This document shows, piece by piece, positions 34,893-47,800 of a stretch of 64,000 nt of DNA. How positions within the stretch are numbered: position 1 is the stretch's first letter; each line of letters starts with the position of its first letter. The position numbers were made by a program, and so were the translations under genes. The notes under the pieces were generated by a model. That model was not told the origin of the DNA. It searched no databases and saw only the letters and a program-made list of their open reading frames with translations. The DNA is from Kalmusia sp. IMI 367209 (taxonomy: Eukaryota > Ascomycota > Dothideomycetes > Pleosporales > Didymosphaeriaceae): assembly GCA_027946365.1 (NCBI GenBank), contig JAPEUQ010000019.1, positions 62,001 through 126,000 of the forward strand, in the 5' to 3' direction.

Positions 34893-35819
34893 TAGGCGGG
34901 TCTCCATCAAAACGTTTGCATCGTCCAATTTCATTCCATGGTTTCTTTGGGCCTTGGTTAGATTTTTCCCTTCATAATCGCAGGTGTTCCTGGTTGATAT
35001 GCGGGACGAGCGGTCTCCGCTAACCCATGTAGATAGAAAGCTCTTTTCACATGGTCGTCCTTCATGAAACTGCCTCGACTTCTCAACCAAGCTTGAAAAT
35101 GACTCGTTTGATGTCTGGCCTCATGCTTAACCAAAAAAGAATGTCAAAGCAAAATATCACACTACTGCCCCAAGCTGCAATTGAGGTGCATCTGATCGTG
35201 AATGTTGGGCATGGCAGTGCATAATGAGATATTGAAACTTTGCAATCGTACGTGGTGTAACGACCGTCTTGGTTGATTTTCTGGGAGAAATGGCGCCTGC
35301 GATTAAGCTAGGCTTAGAAGAAGGCGCGAACAATTCTCAAGTATTGAGATTCAACCCAAGTTCAAAAGAAGACGATTTTAAGAATTGAAGGGAAAGATGT
35401 ACTCAGATGGGTGATGACACTATGGCTGGAGAATTCTATAAGACTCATTGATATCTTGAGCATAGAGGTAAGAAACCACTTGAGGATAGGTTCATCCATC
35501 TGTGCGATCGATTTACCAATCCGATGCTTTCAACAGTTGTCCAAGCCTCGAACTCATTCGCACTTCCTCAAAGCCCCTTCCCTGGTAACTGGGAAGACAC
35601 ATCTGTAGTTTTCAAGCCTCTGCAGCTCATCGCCGCCAGAAATATAATCGCTGTCATTGTTGTTGATTGAATACAGCCCAACCGCATTCTCAACTACCGA
35701 TCATATCGAAGCTCTTGATCGTAAGTTTCTAGTATGCCTCCCCATCGAGATATAACATATCACCTTGAACAAATTGCTTAATCGCTTTCCTACCTCTTCC
35801 TAAACATCTCGTGCACCAT
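34893..35819. other. Convergent intergenic region
   Basis: About 930 bp between the kinase gene and the minus-strand membrane protein gene. Short open frames only; no supported feature. Confidence 0.5.
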
Positions 35820-36534
35820 TCACACATCCAGAATTTCCCCCTCCTCCCTTTCCTCACTTGCTCTTGTAGCATCCTCGTCATAGTCTTGTCCCCTCAAAAT
35901 ACTGTACCCCTCCCCATTACGACCCGTAGCTCCGCTAGATCTCTCAACCATACTTGGCGAAAACCCTGAACGAACGGTCTGATGGCATTGTGGGCATTTT
36001 TTGGCCTCGGCTTTGTACCACGCTACGAAGGATCGCAAGACAGGGATGCAGTTGAGAATGAAGACAATGGCATGAATAAACCTGTTGTTGCCAGTTAGTT
36101 ATAACCTTCAAGATAGATGAAAATTTTGATGGATCAAAAGCGGAAGAGGAAAGTCTGAGATGTGTAACTTACATATTGACGATAAGTGGTACGGTCGCAT
36201 ACGTTTCGAGCATCAGCGTCTGTGGCGATCGAGCTAGCCACGTTGTTTCTCTCAGCCACACCACAACCAGCGTAAATAAGTATCCTCCGAATGTCAAAAA
36301 GTCCAGGATCCAAAGTTTCGCATTCGTGTCTTTTGGCGCTCTGCGTATGTACCAAATCGCAGTGCCAACGGAAAAAGCGAGCGGGATGAAACCTTCCAGG
36401 ATGGGGATGTCATCCTGGTCGTACCAATGGGGACGGTGTTCATGGCTTTGAATGCCGGCAGCAATGAGCAGGGGAATACCGAGAAGGGTGTTCCCTATGG
36501 TGATGGAGCGAGCGACACGTTCAAACTGCGCCAT
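35820..36534 (-). CDS. Predicted four-helix membrane protein, two exons
   Basis: Exon 1 is 36534-36173 and exon 2 is 36081-35820; the intron 36082-36172 has GTAAGT, CTAAC and CAG, and joins AT/G into Met followed by FIHAIVFILN. The product is 207 aa. Hydrophobic segments lie near residues 13-32 (ITIGNTLLGIPLLIAAG), 45-62 (LEGFIPLAFSVGTAIWYI), 75-92 (LDFLTFGGYLFTLVVVW) and 115-135 (VPLIVNMFIHAIVFIL). A CPQCHQ motif and an acidic tail (ATRASEEREEGEILD) follow. The ATG at 36534 was preferred to an upstream in-frame TTG. I do not recognise the family; small multi-pass proteins like this are common fungal hypotheticals. Confidence 0.75.
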
Positions 36535-38100
36535 GTTGATTGACAAGAAGTTTGATTGTCAAGACGGCAGGGCATTGAAAGGACGACAGTCTTTAAATAC
36601 GATATGCATATACTAGATACGAGAGTTTAGACATGTTCTGCGAAGAGGTTGGCCCGTTTTGGTGCGGCTTGCGACCCCGCACGAGAGTCTATGCAATCGG
36701 CATCCTTCGCGTCTCAGCCTCATCCTTGCTCCACTATGTCGACGACAATAGATTGGCTAGTAGTGCTCACGACGTATAAGTGTGCCCTGTACTTCTAGGA
36801 TGTAGGTGCCTTGGTCGGAATCATTCTGGAACAGGTCCATCGCAAGTCTTCTGTCATTGGCTCACTGTAAGGACTCAGCCTAGAGTAAGATGAAACAAAC
36901 TATTCACCAATGCGACTGGCGATCATTGCGCAGCCTCGTGTGTACGCGTGGATCGGCTTGGCGGTATGCCTAAATTCTCGTTCTAGCATTTTGCAACTGT
37001 TGTGAAGCTCAATATGCTGCTCGTTCGCTTTGATTGAGAGATAGAAGCAAGTGAGTATACCATATCTGATTGAGTACGGTGCTTTTTACAATCGTCGATG
37101 CATCTAGAAGTAGAAACATTAGACAGAAGCCTGGTTACACTACTCAGCACTCTGGTACAGGACTAGACTTTTCTATGTGAATATTTACCACGTAATTCAC
37201 AAACCATTTCCACTTTTTTGCGCTTGGAAATTCTGGAGAACTCCCGAGGCGAATATTTTCAAGACGACCTCACGCGCTATGCGACCCACGTATTGTTCTT
37301 GAGGCTGATTTGCTCCATTGAACACATCAGTTGATTGATAGTCAAGAGTTACAGGCATTCTTGGCAAACCAGACAGCAGAGAAACGCACGCACCATCTTG
37401 AGCCAGAACTCGTTAACCTTAGTATCTGTAAGTCACCGACGCTATTAGGCTAGTAAGCCAATGTGAGCAATATCATGCGCAGCATTTCAAATTTACCATT
37501 ATCTTCCGGAAGGAATCGAGAACGTGAGGTGAAAGTACAGCTGCGGGAATTGTGCCGTATCTAGCACAGCGCTGCTACCGGTAACCTCGGTAAGGATCGG
37601 GCGGCATCGCAGAAAGTGTAGGTCTGTCGACGTAGTGCTGCCTTGCCGTATCTAAGGCACAACAGAGCCGTACTGCTATCCACTGTCTCAATTCAGACGC
37701 ATCTGCTTGGTTTGTAAAGGTTCAAACAAGTGTCAGCTCTAGCGGTGAAGTGTGGTTGATGAGTTTTCGTCGCACGCGCCATGGCGCTTTCACTTGCGAC
37801 GTCTATGAAATGGCACTGCTAGCGCATCCGACAGATACACCCACCCCACTACCTTTCCCATGTCCTGATCTTCAAGAACAAAACACTAGCTTCATTGCGG
37901 ATTCAAATTTGTTTGAGGAGAAGGCTTTTCTGCTCTTAAAAAATGATTAACATTGTTGTTGGCGCGTTGTACTCAATTCACGAGCTGTCTCCTCAAAAAC
38001 TCTTTCTCACGCGCGCTCTCTGCAACATCCGCAGTTTGATTCAACGGAATCTAGGAATATGAGATTTTAGATGAGCTTGCCGACAGAATTAGAGATGACT
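36535..38100. other. Gene-poor stretch
   Basis: About 1.6 kb. A 66-codon plus-strand frame at 37750-37950 (MWLMSFRRTRHGAF start) has no motif and no splice partner. Nothing is supported here. Confidence 0.4.
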
Positions 38101-38101
38101 A

Positions 38102-38520
38102 GTGGGAGAAGTAGAAGAACCGAAAGAAGATCGCCCACAGCATTGTGGACCATTCATCGTCTCAGACTTCGTGAAAAAGATCCAATTCTCCAATATCTCC
38201 AGGAGACACACTGATAAGAAACGACTCGACTTGCCTTCTCTAGCTGACAGAGAATTGCTGGTTAACGTCTTCTCTCAAATAGACTCCATGATAAGCTGAA
38301 TGTAGGCTTAGGGAAAGCCGCGACAATCATCTATAGCGACAGTCATGGAGCCATCGTTCTATCTTCAAAAAAAGCACATGGACATTCGATGCAAATAGGA
38401 AGGGGAGAAGGCTGTGACAGTTGAGCTGAAGTACGTCCCACCCATAGAACTAATCGCCGATGGTTCATCACGCCTCGCGCACGAGACAGATTTGGATGGA
38501 TTCGGCAAGGGCTAGGCATC
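38102..38520 (+). mobile_element. Ty1/copia retrotransposon relic (RNase H end of pol) with adjoining decayed coding sequence
   Basis: From about 38310 one frame reads AATIIYSDSHGAIVLSSKK, matching the copia RNase H segment with the DNQxAIxL core. Within the A-run near 38367 the reading moves to another frame, HMDIRCK, a stop, then TVELKYVPPIELIADGSS, which corresponds to the HIDIRYHF and VELKYVPTxxxxAD part of the same domain. The frame change and in-frame stops show decay. The stretch before it (38102-38299) is an open frame with coding-like content (DFVKKIQFSNISRRHTDKK) that I cannot assign. No LTRs were found. The relic is short, so only the end of pol remains. Confidence 0.6.
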
Positions 38521-39507
38521 GAGTGATAATCACAAAATTTCGGTCTCGAGCAAGAGCATAATGCATATAGACACTCCTTCCTTTTTTTCCCCTAAAGGGC
38601 TATTATGTCCAACAATTCACCAAAATCCGGAGCTTTTAGTAGCATCCCTTATTTCGTTATGAGGTTGAACTAGTCATAAATATCCACGCACAGGCACCTA
38701 TTACAAATGATCGCTAGTGATACCAAAAGTTTACGGTATCTTATATATTGGGGAAGGATGTGTGACGTGGCCATGGTCACAACGGAGCGGGGTATTTTGC
38801 TTAGTCACTGCCTACCTACCCGACACAAACTGCAACCATTCTCCACATATTTTCGCTATTTGTTTCTAATAGCTCACCCTAGTACTTAATTCGTCGACAG
38901 ATGATGGTCATCTATCCTTCCCATTCCATGTATCTACTTGAACTCTCTCAGAATTCGGCCTTGCAATGCGGGCATCGATTACCCTTGTCGGTCTTGCTTC
39001 TAGGATGTTTCATAGGCTCGGCAGATGATGGTAAAGGAAGAGAAGATTGAAGGGAAATCGTTCACCGGAAACTGAAGGTAAAATTAGGAAAGCCGGAAGG
39101 GGAATCTTTTACCGGTCTATGGCCACAAGTCGTGCAGCGAACCATTCAAATCGCTGACGTCTCGTAGTGAGCTGCAGCGCTATCCCAAAACGCTCAAGGC
39201 TAGAGATGACTGCAGAACAGCTCCACTAATCATAGTGTTGTCCCTCTATGCTGTCAGCTGTAAAGTAGTATTCCGGCTTAGAGTTGAGCGGGCTTGCGTT
39301 AATCTTTGGCCTTATAAAACTGCAATCTTTCACGCACTCTTCCGACTCAAGAGCTGAAGCAATCTATGCCAAGACCCTAGATATATTCAAGCGGTGCTGA
39401 GTTGTTTCACCAAGGTACCCTTTGTTAGGAGCGACGCAACAGAAGAAAACCGGCTGGAGTATTGTGCGGCGCTCAAATCATCAATACCGGAATCACATGA
39501 TCCAAAG
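38521..39507. other. Upstream region of the NLR gene
   Basis: About 1 kb of intergenic sequence with short chance frames. It presumably contains the NLR promoter and 5' leader. Confidence 0.45.
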
Positions 39508-42500
39508 ATGAACAAGTCCACAATGATAGCAAAATCGAAGGGACCGGAAAGCACAGATGACGACCTACGAAATCAGATTCAAGAGTTGTGGCATGGAAAG
39601 GGTGGTGATCGAAGAGTTGAGATGGCTACAAGACACTGTCAGTAGTAAATCCGAAGCCTCAAAAAATGATGCAAAAGGAAAGACCAAGAAAGGCGTAGAT
39701 TTTGATGATGGTGCAAGCAATGACATGAGTATTGATGACGTCCTTACGGTACTTGGGGACAAGCCAAAGAACAAAAAGGATGAGAAACAGCTGGTCAACC
39801 ACGGGCGACTGAGAAGTACCATCACCAATATCTTGAAATGTATCCACACATTAAGTAGTATGGTGGCCGGAGCTGCGTCTACTGTAAGTTCTAGTTCTAG
39901 TCAAGATTGAAGCATTCTGACTTCCGACTAGGCATTTCCGCCTGCACCGGCTTGTTTCAGTGCGTTAAGCTTCGCTATCCAGTTTTGGATCAAACATGAA
40001 GAGATATTCGAGAAGCTTGACGAGCTTTTTGAGAGGTGTTCTGCATTTCTGGGTCGTCTCCACATCTACAGAAACAGCATGACCCTTCATTTACAGCTTG
40101 TGGCGTATAAGGTTCTGCACCACGTAGTAAAGATTTTCCGGCATAGTGTGGACATATATCAATCCAAACGGAAGCTTCTAGAAGAACTTCTCAAAAATGG
40201 TTTCCTTGGCGAGAGTGAAATCAAGGACCTTTTGGAGAAGCTAGAACAACTTGTTCGTGATGAGCAAGCATTTTTAGTGGCAGAAAGCTTCACTCAGCTC
40301 AAGGAAATCGCCAAGACGGTCGCTGACGATGACGCTCAGCGCAGGGTGGTTGCAGACGCAAAGGTTTGGAAAAGCTTAATATCGGCATCTTTAGGCCTAG
40401 GTGAAGAAGGCAACGAGCTCCAGCCAGAATCAAAGATCGCCTTGAGAAACATCGATAAGGCTCTAGTTCAGGGAACTGGGAAGTGGATCTTAGATGAGCC
40501 AAAGTTCAAAGCTTGGACTGGCGCACAGAGTAAATCTCCTACTACCGCCAATCGTTCATCAGTACTTGCCCTTCGCGGGGAAGGCAACACTGGAAAATCA
40601 TTCCTTGCGGCCAACATCATCAAGCAATTTGAAGCAAGGACTCCTCGCCCCGTAGTGGGTTATCATTTCTACCAAAGAGACCCTAAGCAACCGTTCAGTT
40701 TCAGTGACAATAAGCTGAGATCACATATCTCCAGAAGCCTTCTATGGCAATTTGCTACATCCCGCAATGCTCCTACCCAATCTATGGCACAAGGAAGCGC
40801 AAAGATGGGATACAATCCAGACGACATCGATATCTGGCGACAACTATTTCTCGACATTGATCCAGTCAAGAGGCGGGAGAATGAGTATTATATCATAATT
40901 GATGGACTAGAGGACACGGATATCGGATCAGTCATTCCGTTTCTTTGTGAGGTTGTCCGCCAAGGGGAAGTTCGAGTCCTCCTGACCTCAAAGGATCAGG
41001 TTGCAAGGCACTTCACGAACGAGTATTCGCTTCCATTTATGACAATCGAGCTTGATGTCGCTGTTCGCCCGAATTTGGCTGACATTAACCTGTTCATTTT
41101 GGATCGTTTAGATTCCATGGATGCCCTGAAAATCAAAGAGAACTCTCTCGTTAAGACTTACAGAGAGAATATTCGGAAAAATGTCGAGGAGAAGACACGG
41201 GGAGATTACATCTGGATTTCCACAATACTGAACTCTTTGGCCCATGCTGATCGGGCGAGTGAGTTTGACGATATCCTTAAAAAAATCAAGACTACGCGCG
41301 CCAATCAGATTGCCGATGAGATTTTGAGGCTGAACCGCAGTCTCTCTGATGCAAGTATTAAGGATCTCAACGCGATCATTCTTTGGGTGATTGCTGCCCA
41401 AGAGTTACCTACAGTGACTGAGATGAATGCCGTGCTATTTTTGAATTTTGGATCCTTATCCTTCATTCCCCTGCATCAAAGACTAGCACCACTTCTGGAA
41501 CTCAATAATGTTGGTCGAATAAACTTCAAATCTCCCGAAATTAAGGAGATTATCTCAACTGAGAAAACCGAAACGAGGGGTCGTGGCACAGCTGAAACCG
41601 CAACAAGTACAGACACTGTGCAGCGTTTCCTCGAGCATGTGTGCCCTCGAAAGGAATATGAGTTGGTCGACTTGGAGGAGTTCTTGTGGGGGGAAAACCT
41701 GTCATCGAAAGATGCTGTAATATGCTACGACGATGCCAACTCTCACATGCGGATCGCTATAACCTGCCTCAAATGTCTGACTAAAGCATACAACGATCAA
41801 AGTGAGCAGTTGCGAACGTACGCTGGGAATCATCTTCTTTTCCACTTGGAAAAAACCAAACTACCCGAAGAGAACCAGCAAAATCAGATCGTTACTGCTC
41901 ATGCTGATCACCAACTTGTGGAGGAAGCAAGTCTGCTTCTTCTAAAATTATTCACGGAAGATGAAGGCATCGACTCATTATTCTGGACTCGAGCTGAGCA
42001 CATGAGTCAGCATGCTTGGATCGACGGTGAAGGTGAATGGTTAAAAAGAAATCGGGAGCGCTGGCTCTACAAGTCACAAGGCGTGAAGGAGCTTGCTAGA
42101 TGGTTCTCAAACACGATCGTAGCTAACATTATCACTAAGACTATCCACAAAGATTGGGTAAACGACTTCTTATCGGACAAAGGTCGCTGGCATGAGATAC
42201 TCCTACAATTCGCGGCGAAGCGACTAGCACATCACCTCCTTTTAGAAGACATATTCACCTCAAGGGAAGAATGTACGGCAATCTATTTTCTCTATGGATA
42301 TGTATCAAGGGTATGTTCGACACTTCGCTTAGTCAAATCATCCTCCCCTTTGACTAACATACCTAGGTTCAACTCGAAGGAGACCTGGAGCGAAGTCCTC
42401 CGTGTTTAGATGATCGAGCGGAGATGTTATTAAGCGACATACTTCGAATCGAGCGATGGGCAGCATCAGAAGCAATATTTGGCGAAAGGGCAAAAATTTC

Positions 42501-44182
42501 AGCTATGTGGCAAATTCAGACAGCGATGACAATTGACAGCATGTGTGCAAATGACGACAAGGAGAAGGTACAACGGGAGCAGGGGAGCCGTGCGAACAGA
42601 GCGCTAGAACTTGATCCTCACAATCTTATGGCAAGTTCCTTTGTTGCACGTCGGCTAAAGAACTCGATTAAGACTGAAGGACCTCCGCAAATTCCTAGTC
42701 CAATTCGCACAAAAGCAATCAACATTTTGAAAACTGCTACCCAGGAAGTCGAGTTTTCACTTTTACGGGACTCGAATTGGTTTGACACAATATCGCGCTC
42801 ACTTCTCGCAGCATCTATCTATCTAGACTTCGGCGATTTGTATTGGGCTGAGGGCAAGACCAGCGAAGCCGCAAAAATGTACAACATGAGTTTTTCATAC
42901 AACACCACTCGTTACTCCAAATATCTGAAGATATTGAAACTGTATCAAGAAAAAAAACCAGTGGTCGGACGTCGTCCGTTTCCTCACGACGTTGAATACG
43001 CAATCCAAGTTGACCCATCACGCTCAATATTTAGACCGGTTCATCCATGAATTCATCGCCGACAGCGTGTTTCAGCAAGTCGTATCGGAAGCTGCCGAGA
43101 AAACTGGTTCTTGGTCTGAAGTGAAGAAGCTTTTCACTTGCGCCTTTGAACTGGCAAAAGAAACGGCAACAGAACTATTTTACGCTCACAAAGCATACAT
43201 CTCCATCATTCAACGAGGTTCCAATAAAGAGGCGACTATAGCCAACGTCATCGAGAATGGGAAGTTGGCTATGGCATGTGGTGTTCCTCAGGCGGAAAGT
43301 GGTATTGGAGTCCTCTATCGCGACATATTCGTGGTCGTTGATTCACTCGCACTTATCTACCTTAATAAAGCAATGGTTCTTCTCCATAAGGTGGATATGA
43401 AAGCGGGTACGGCGTTGAATGAAACAACCCTTCCAGGTGGTAGACGCGTTCCAATCACACCTGAAAAGCCCAGAATGCTGGCGAATACCACTAAGCCACT
43501 TCCTGAACTGAAAAGATTCCTTGACGAAGCAATGACTTATAGGCAAGAGATTGAAAAACTGCAGCAAGATACGGACGTATGGATGAACACCGGAGTGTGT
43601 TGTTGTCTGGCATGGTACCATCGTAAGATGGGTGATATGAAGGCTGCTAGAAAGGTCGTGGAGCGGGTCATGGCAGCGGCAATAGCATTGCTATCCGACA
43701 AGGATCCAGCAAACGACTGGTTCGCAGTGCTATATTTAGGAAGAGCCCTTACGACGCTTCAAGATTGGAAGCACGCCCCTAAAGCCTGGTCAATTTTGAA
43801 GTTCCTTCTTTCTGATATCGAAGAGCCACTGCTTGCTTGCCATGTCTGCAAGAAACAAGTCAACTTTCGTCCTGAAGACAAGATATGCAAAATCTGCTAT
43901 GGACCAGTCTTCGTACATGACAAATATCATAGGAAACTTCCGACTTTGGGTGGAACGAGTTGTGCCCAGCATCATGACTTTATAAAAATCCTCGGAAATG
44001 ACGAACAACTTGATCCTGATGATGTCCACAAGTGGAAGAATGCATTGAGAGATTATTATGGGTTAGATCAGTCGCGCGTGAATGGAAAGGATCTGATTCC
44101 CTCTTCTCTCATCAAACGGGACGAATCCAAAGCTGCTTCAGCTCGAGAACGGAGAGTGAGGTCAACAAGAATGAATTCATAG
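39508..44182 (+). pseudogene. STAND/NLR-type NTPase with Goodbye-like N-domain and TPR-like C-region; frame broken at two places
   Basis: Segments are 39508-39883, 39932-42310 and 42367-44182, with introns of 48 and 56 bp, encoding about 1500 aa if read through. The N-terminal part (FSALSFAIQFWIKHEEIFEK, LDELFERCSAFL) resembles the fungal STAND N-terminal Goodbye domain. The NTPase has Walker A GEGNTGKS at 40577-40600 and Walker B-like YYIIIDGLEDTD near 40884-40919. Helical repeats follow (GDLYWAEGKTSEAAKMYNMS), then a Cys/His tail (CHVCKK, CKICYGP, SCAQHH). There are two breaks: near 39590 coding sense moves from NQIQELW to MERVVIEELRW in another frame, and the A8 run at 42950-42957 shifts the frame inside YQEKNQWSDVVRFLTTLN. 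Translation could instead begin at 39557 or 39592, avoiding the first break. The protein class acts in self/non-self recognition and cell-death control in fungi. Broken gene or sequence errors: undecided. Confidence 0.8.
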
Positions 44183-44817
44183 GCGCATCTCTCACAAAGC
44201 ACCCAGGGGATAGCAACAAAGGAGTCTGTGCAGTAAAAGAAAAAATGGAATAATTAGCGAGGAGTGGAAGTCTAAAAAAGGGGTAAAAAAAAGCGGGTCT
44301 TGCATGATCATCAACCTCGCAGAGGTCTGCAAACTCTGCCAGAGCATCCCGCCAAGGGGGTGTGAATGGTAGTTAGCGATTAATTACTAACGTCACGACA
44401 TGACCCTAATGGAACCTACCATCAAGCGCTGTACAGCGTCTATAAAGAAGATATAGAATAGGTGGTCATTGATCATTCAGTAGAAGCCAATACCACGTCG
44501 GTCATGACAAGTATCAAGGCCCGCGTCCTCGAGTTTGATCAATTGAAACAGATAATCTCCGTAGTAGTGACAGAACTTGATCCTACCGCGACGAATTAAG
44601 ACTAGAAAAGGTCAAAGAAATGGTTCTTTCCTAGGAATTAGGAAGCGGTGAATTTGGTATAGATATCGAAGGGCAACGTCATAGCGGCGAAGGGTTCTAC
44701 GATTGTCGAAGAAGAATACTTCGATCATCTATGGTATTAACACAAAGGACTTGTCTTCCCCCAAGCTCGTCCCGTCTCGTTCATCGAGATAGACGATCAT
44801 TAAAAAGAACACCCAAC
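44183..44817 (+). pseudogene. Intergenic stretch with a possible short coding relic
   Basis: Around 44660-44803 the plus strand reads SKGNVIAAKGSTIVEEEYFD, then HLWY, a TAA stop, and HKGLVFPQARPVSFIEIDDH in one frame. It looks coding-like but is too short to identify. A 31-codon frame starts at 44503 (MTSIKARVLEFDQLKQ). The rest is the convergent 3' region of the NLR and the giant DUF3638 gene. Confidence 0.3.
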
Positions 44818-47800
44818 CTACTCGAGCTTGCACTCGCGCTTCTCCAACAAACCGCCCTCAAGCATTTTACCCAAATGCGTCTTCTCCATGCCCTCACCAT
44901 CCCGTTTCAGCTGAACGTACTCTCTTAGGAACCCCACTGGACTCTTGTTCAAGCCCCAAGTACCAGCGGGCGGTACGATAAACCCATCAGCCTGCAGTTC
45001 CTCTCCCCCATTCGGGGCCCTCCATGCCAAACCCAAGTATCCACACAGCTCGATATACTCTTTGTAGGACTTGAAGTAAAGTTGGCCTGCAAAGAGATTG
45101 AGTTGGACTATCTCGCTTCTGCAGATGCTTGGACAGGATGCAGCAAATCCACGACCAGCGCAATAGAGGTCAAGCGTATCGAGTGGGTCATAGCCCTGGG
45201 TGGTACGTGGCGCATAGAGGTGCAGCGTCACTATGTTTGACTTGTGAATTGTTGAAAGGAGTCGTTCAGCTTCGAAGGGGCTAAGTATAATTAAACAGCG
45301 ACATGGGGAGGATGTATCTCTCTTCATGACTGAGAGTATCCATTGCACAGGTCTGAGATATGAGTCTGAGACATACGATTCCGACGCAACTCCTCCTGGC
45401 CGTCGGACGGTGCGCATGAAGTCCGCAGTGACGCGAAGTTCGTTTGGAAATTGCATAAGATCAAATCGTTTCGCAGCACTAGTCGAAGCCAAAGCCTGGA
45501 ACGCAGGCAAGAACGCATCTGATCTTACCGGAAACATGCCAGTGTCTATCAGCCGAACAAGGTCGGGGTGTATTTCATGCTGCTCGGCTTCCATAGGTGC
45601 AGGTCTCTGAACTTCGCGCTCCTCCTCGTTCTCTGGAGAGAGCTCCCTCTCTTGCTCTTCTTGAAGCGTTGCAGTATCGAAGGACGTAGTTCCAAAGTCG
45701 CGACACCGTTCAAGGATCTTCGAAATGTTTCTGTTGGTGGTGTCCCAGTTCTTGGTTGCATCCAAACGCTTGCGCGGACAAGGCCGATAGCGATCTTCAA
45801 GGCTCTGAGCTTCCTTTTCAAGGCATTCTTTCGCCTGCTCTGTAGTCGTTTCTGGCCCATTCAGGTAATCTTTGTGGCCCTCATAGCGCCGACCCTGAGT
45901 AGCCCATAAAGGTATACTCCGACGCATGTCTGCCCACGTCTCTGCAATCACCCATATTAGGATATCGGAAACTTCAATCTCTGTATTGCGCGACTTTGAG
46001 GTGCGCTCCAGAACCTTCATCTGTATCTCCTCCGGGATGCAAAAAATGACTGATTGGCCCTTTCCCAGCTTTCGCATTCGCATACATGCTTGCACTAACG
46101 TATCCTTTGTTAGATTTGCGCCCAAGGTAACAGCAGCTCGGTAGTGTTTAGGCATCTTCAAATCCGTCCCTCTAGTATGGGCTTGATCAAGGTATACAAG
46201 GCATTCATCTAAATGCTTCGCATATGGCGATGTTTGCAGTAACTCGACGCGGTCACTGTTATCAAGGACTGAGAGCTCTTCATTCTCATTGAAATAGACA
46301 ACTGCTCTTGCCTTTGTGCTGTTGGAGTTGCTTATGCGAAGCCACATTTCTGCCACTTGAATGTTACTAAGCTCTAGTATCTGTGCGCCAGCATCGAGGA
46401 TAACTCGAGTCCGCGGTTCCATTGTGTCGATAATTTTCAGCAAGTTCTCTGCATCTGTCTGCGGCGGTAGTAGTTTGATAGTGTTCTCATCTTGCAGTAG
46501 ATAAGCCAACACCAACGCATTGGTATGTTTCTGCTTTTGGGAATCAATATAATGAACACTAAGCGGAAGTACCTGACGTGAGTCATTCGTGCCACTAAAA
46601 CCGGTCGTAGGATTGGGTTTGATAGCACCAAGGTCCCAGCCAGAGGCAGAGAGTTTATGTGGAAACTCCTTCATCCCCTTAGGAAAAACAATGTGAGAAA
46701 GGAAGTAATCAATAGCGCCTTTAGAATACCGAAGTAATGGAAATACCTCAGTGGTGCACTGGTGATGGTCTTTGATATTGACTCCAATAAGATGCCGGAA
46801 GGCCTCAGGAAGATCCTGTACCGTGCGAACCCATTCTTGATATTCATTTTCTGCTTGATCTGACTTCTCCAGGTGTGCAAATGTGTCAATGAGATCTTGA
46901 TCACCCAGACCGCTATAGTAATAGGTGAATGATGTAAGAGTAATGACTACATCTGGGTGACTGAATTCGGATCGGAGAGAGGGGCTGTCTTTCGAGCGGT
47001 ATGGCACAGCTAATTTTGTTTCAGGTGTACGGGTGGGATCGATGCCATAATTTACCCTCCATCGCTTAGACTTTAGAGCAAAGCTTAGCACCCCACCCGC
47101 AATGAGGCCTCGCAAGAGGAGTAATGGGCCTTTAGTAGTCTCCATCCAGAAAGCCCCATTCTCGACTTCATCTAGGTCCCTAGGGCTAAGATCGGACTTT
47201 CGGATGTAGCGTAGGACCGCCTGCTTCGTTGCGAAAGGCTGCCGCGCTATGGAAAGAAAGCCCGAGACGCCGATCTCACATATATGTTCTGAGATCATGT
47301 CCAGTAACTTCTCTTCTGCATCGCTTCGGAGAATGCGTGGACGCGGATATCTTGACGCCCAACGATTATCGAACTCGATCGAAGAGGGAAATGTTTTCTT
47401 GACGTCAGCGGCGTATCGGATTACCAGTTCCAGAACTGCATGGATTATGGTCCACCTTTCTGGAGTGAGCTCCATAGGTCTCTGGCTACCTTAACAGAGG
47501 TCAGCATAAACACTCATGATGTTACAAATACGAGACATTGAATTTTGTCGAGCTATTCCGGACAAGTATTTCAAGTAGGTGCAGCAACCGGCGTTGGTAT
47601 TAGCCGTCCATTGTACTCACCCATGGTATAGACCAGCTCAAACTTAACGCTGAAATTCTCGTCGCTCTCATCCACAATATCTCGAGAGTTATTATCAAAG
47701 AAATGCTGCGTTCGCAGCAATGACCGTCCTACATCAGACTGTCCGTTGAGGAGGCATTCGATGCCCATGAGCTTGAAAGACAAGATGTGTTCAGGTTGTA

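Noticed and set aside
45326..45909. Plus-strand frames inside the giant DUF3638 gene
   Set aside because: They are antisense shadows of a long, clearly coding minus-strand exon.
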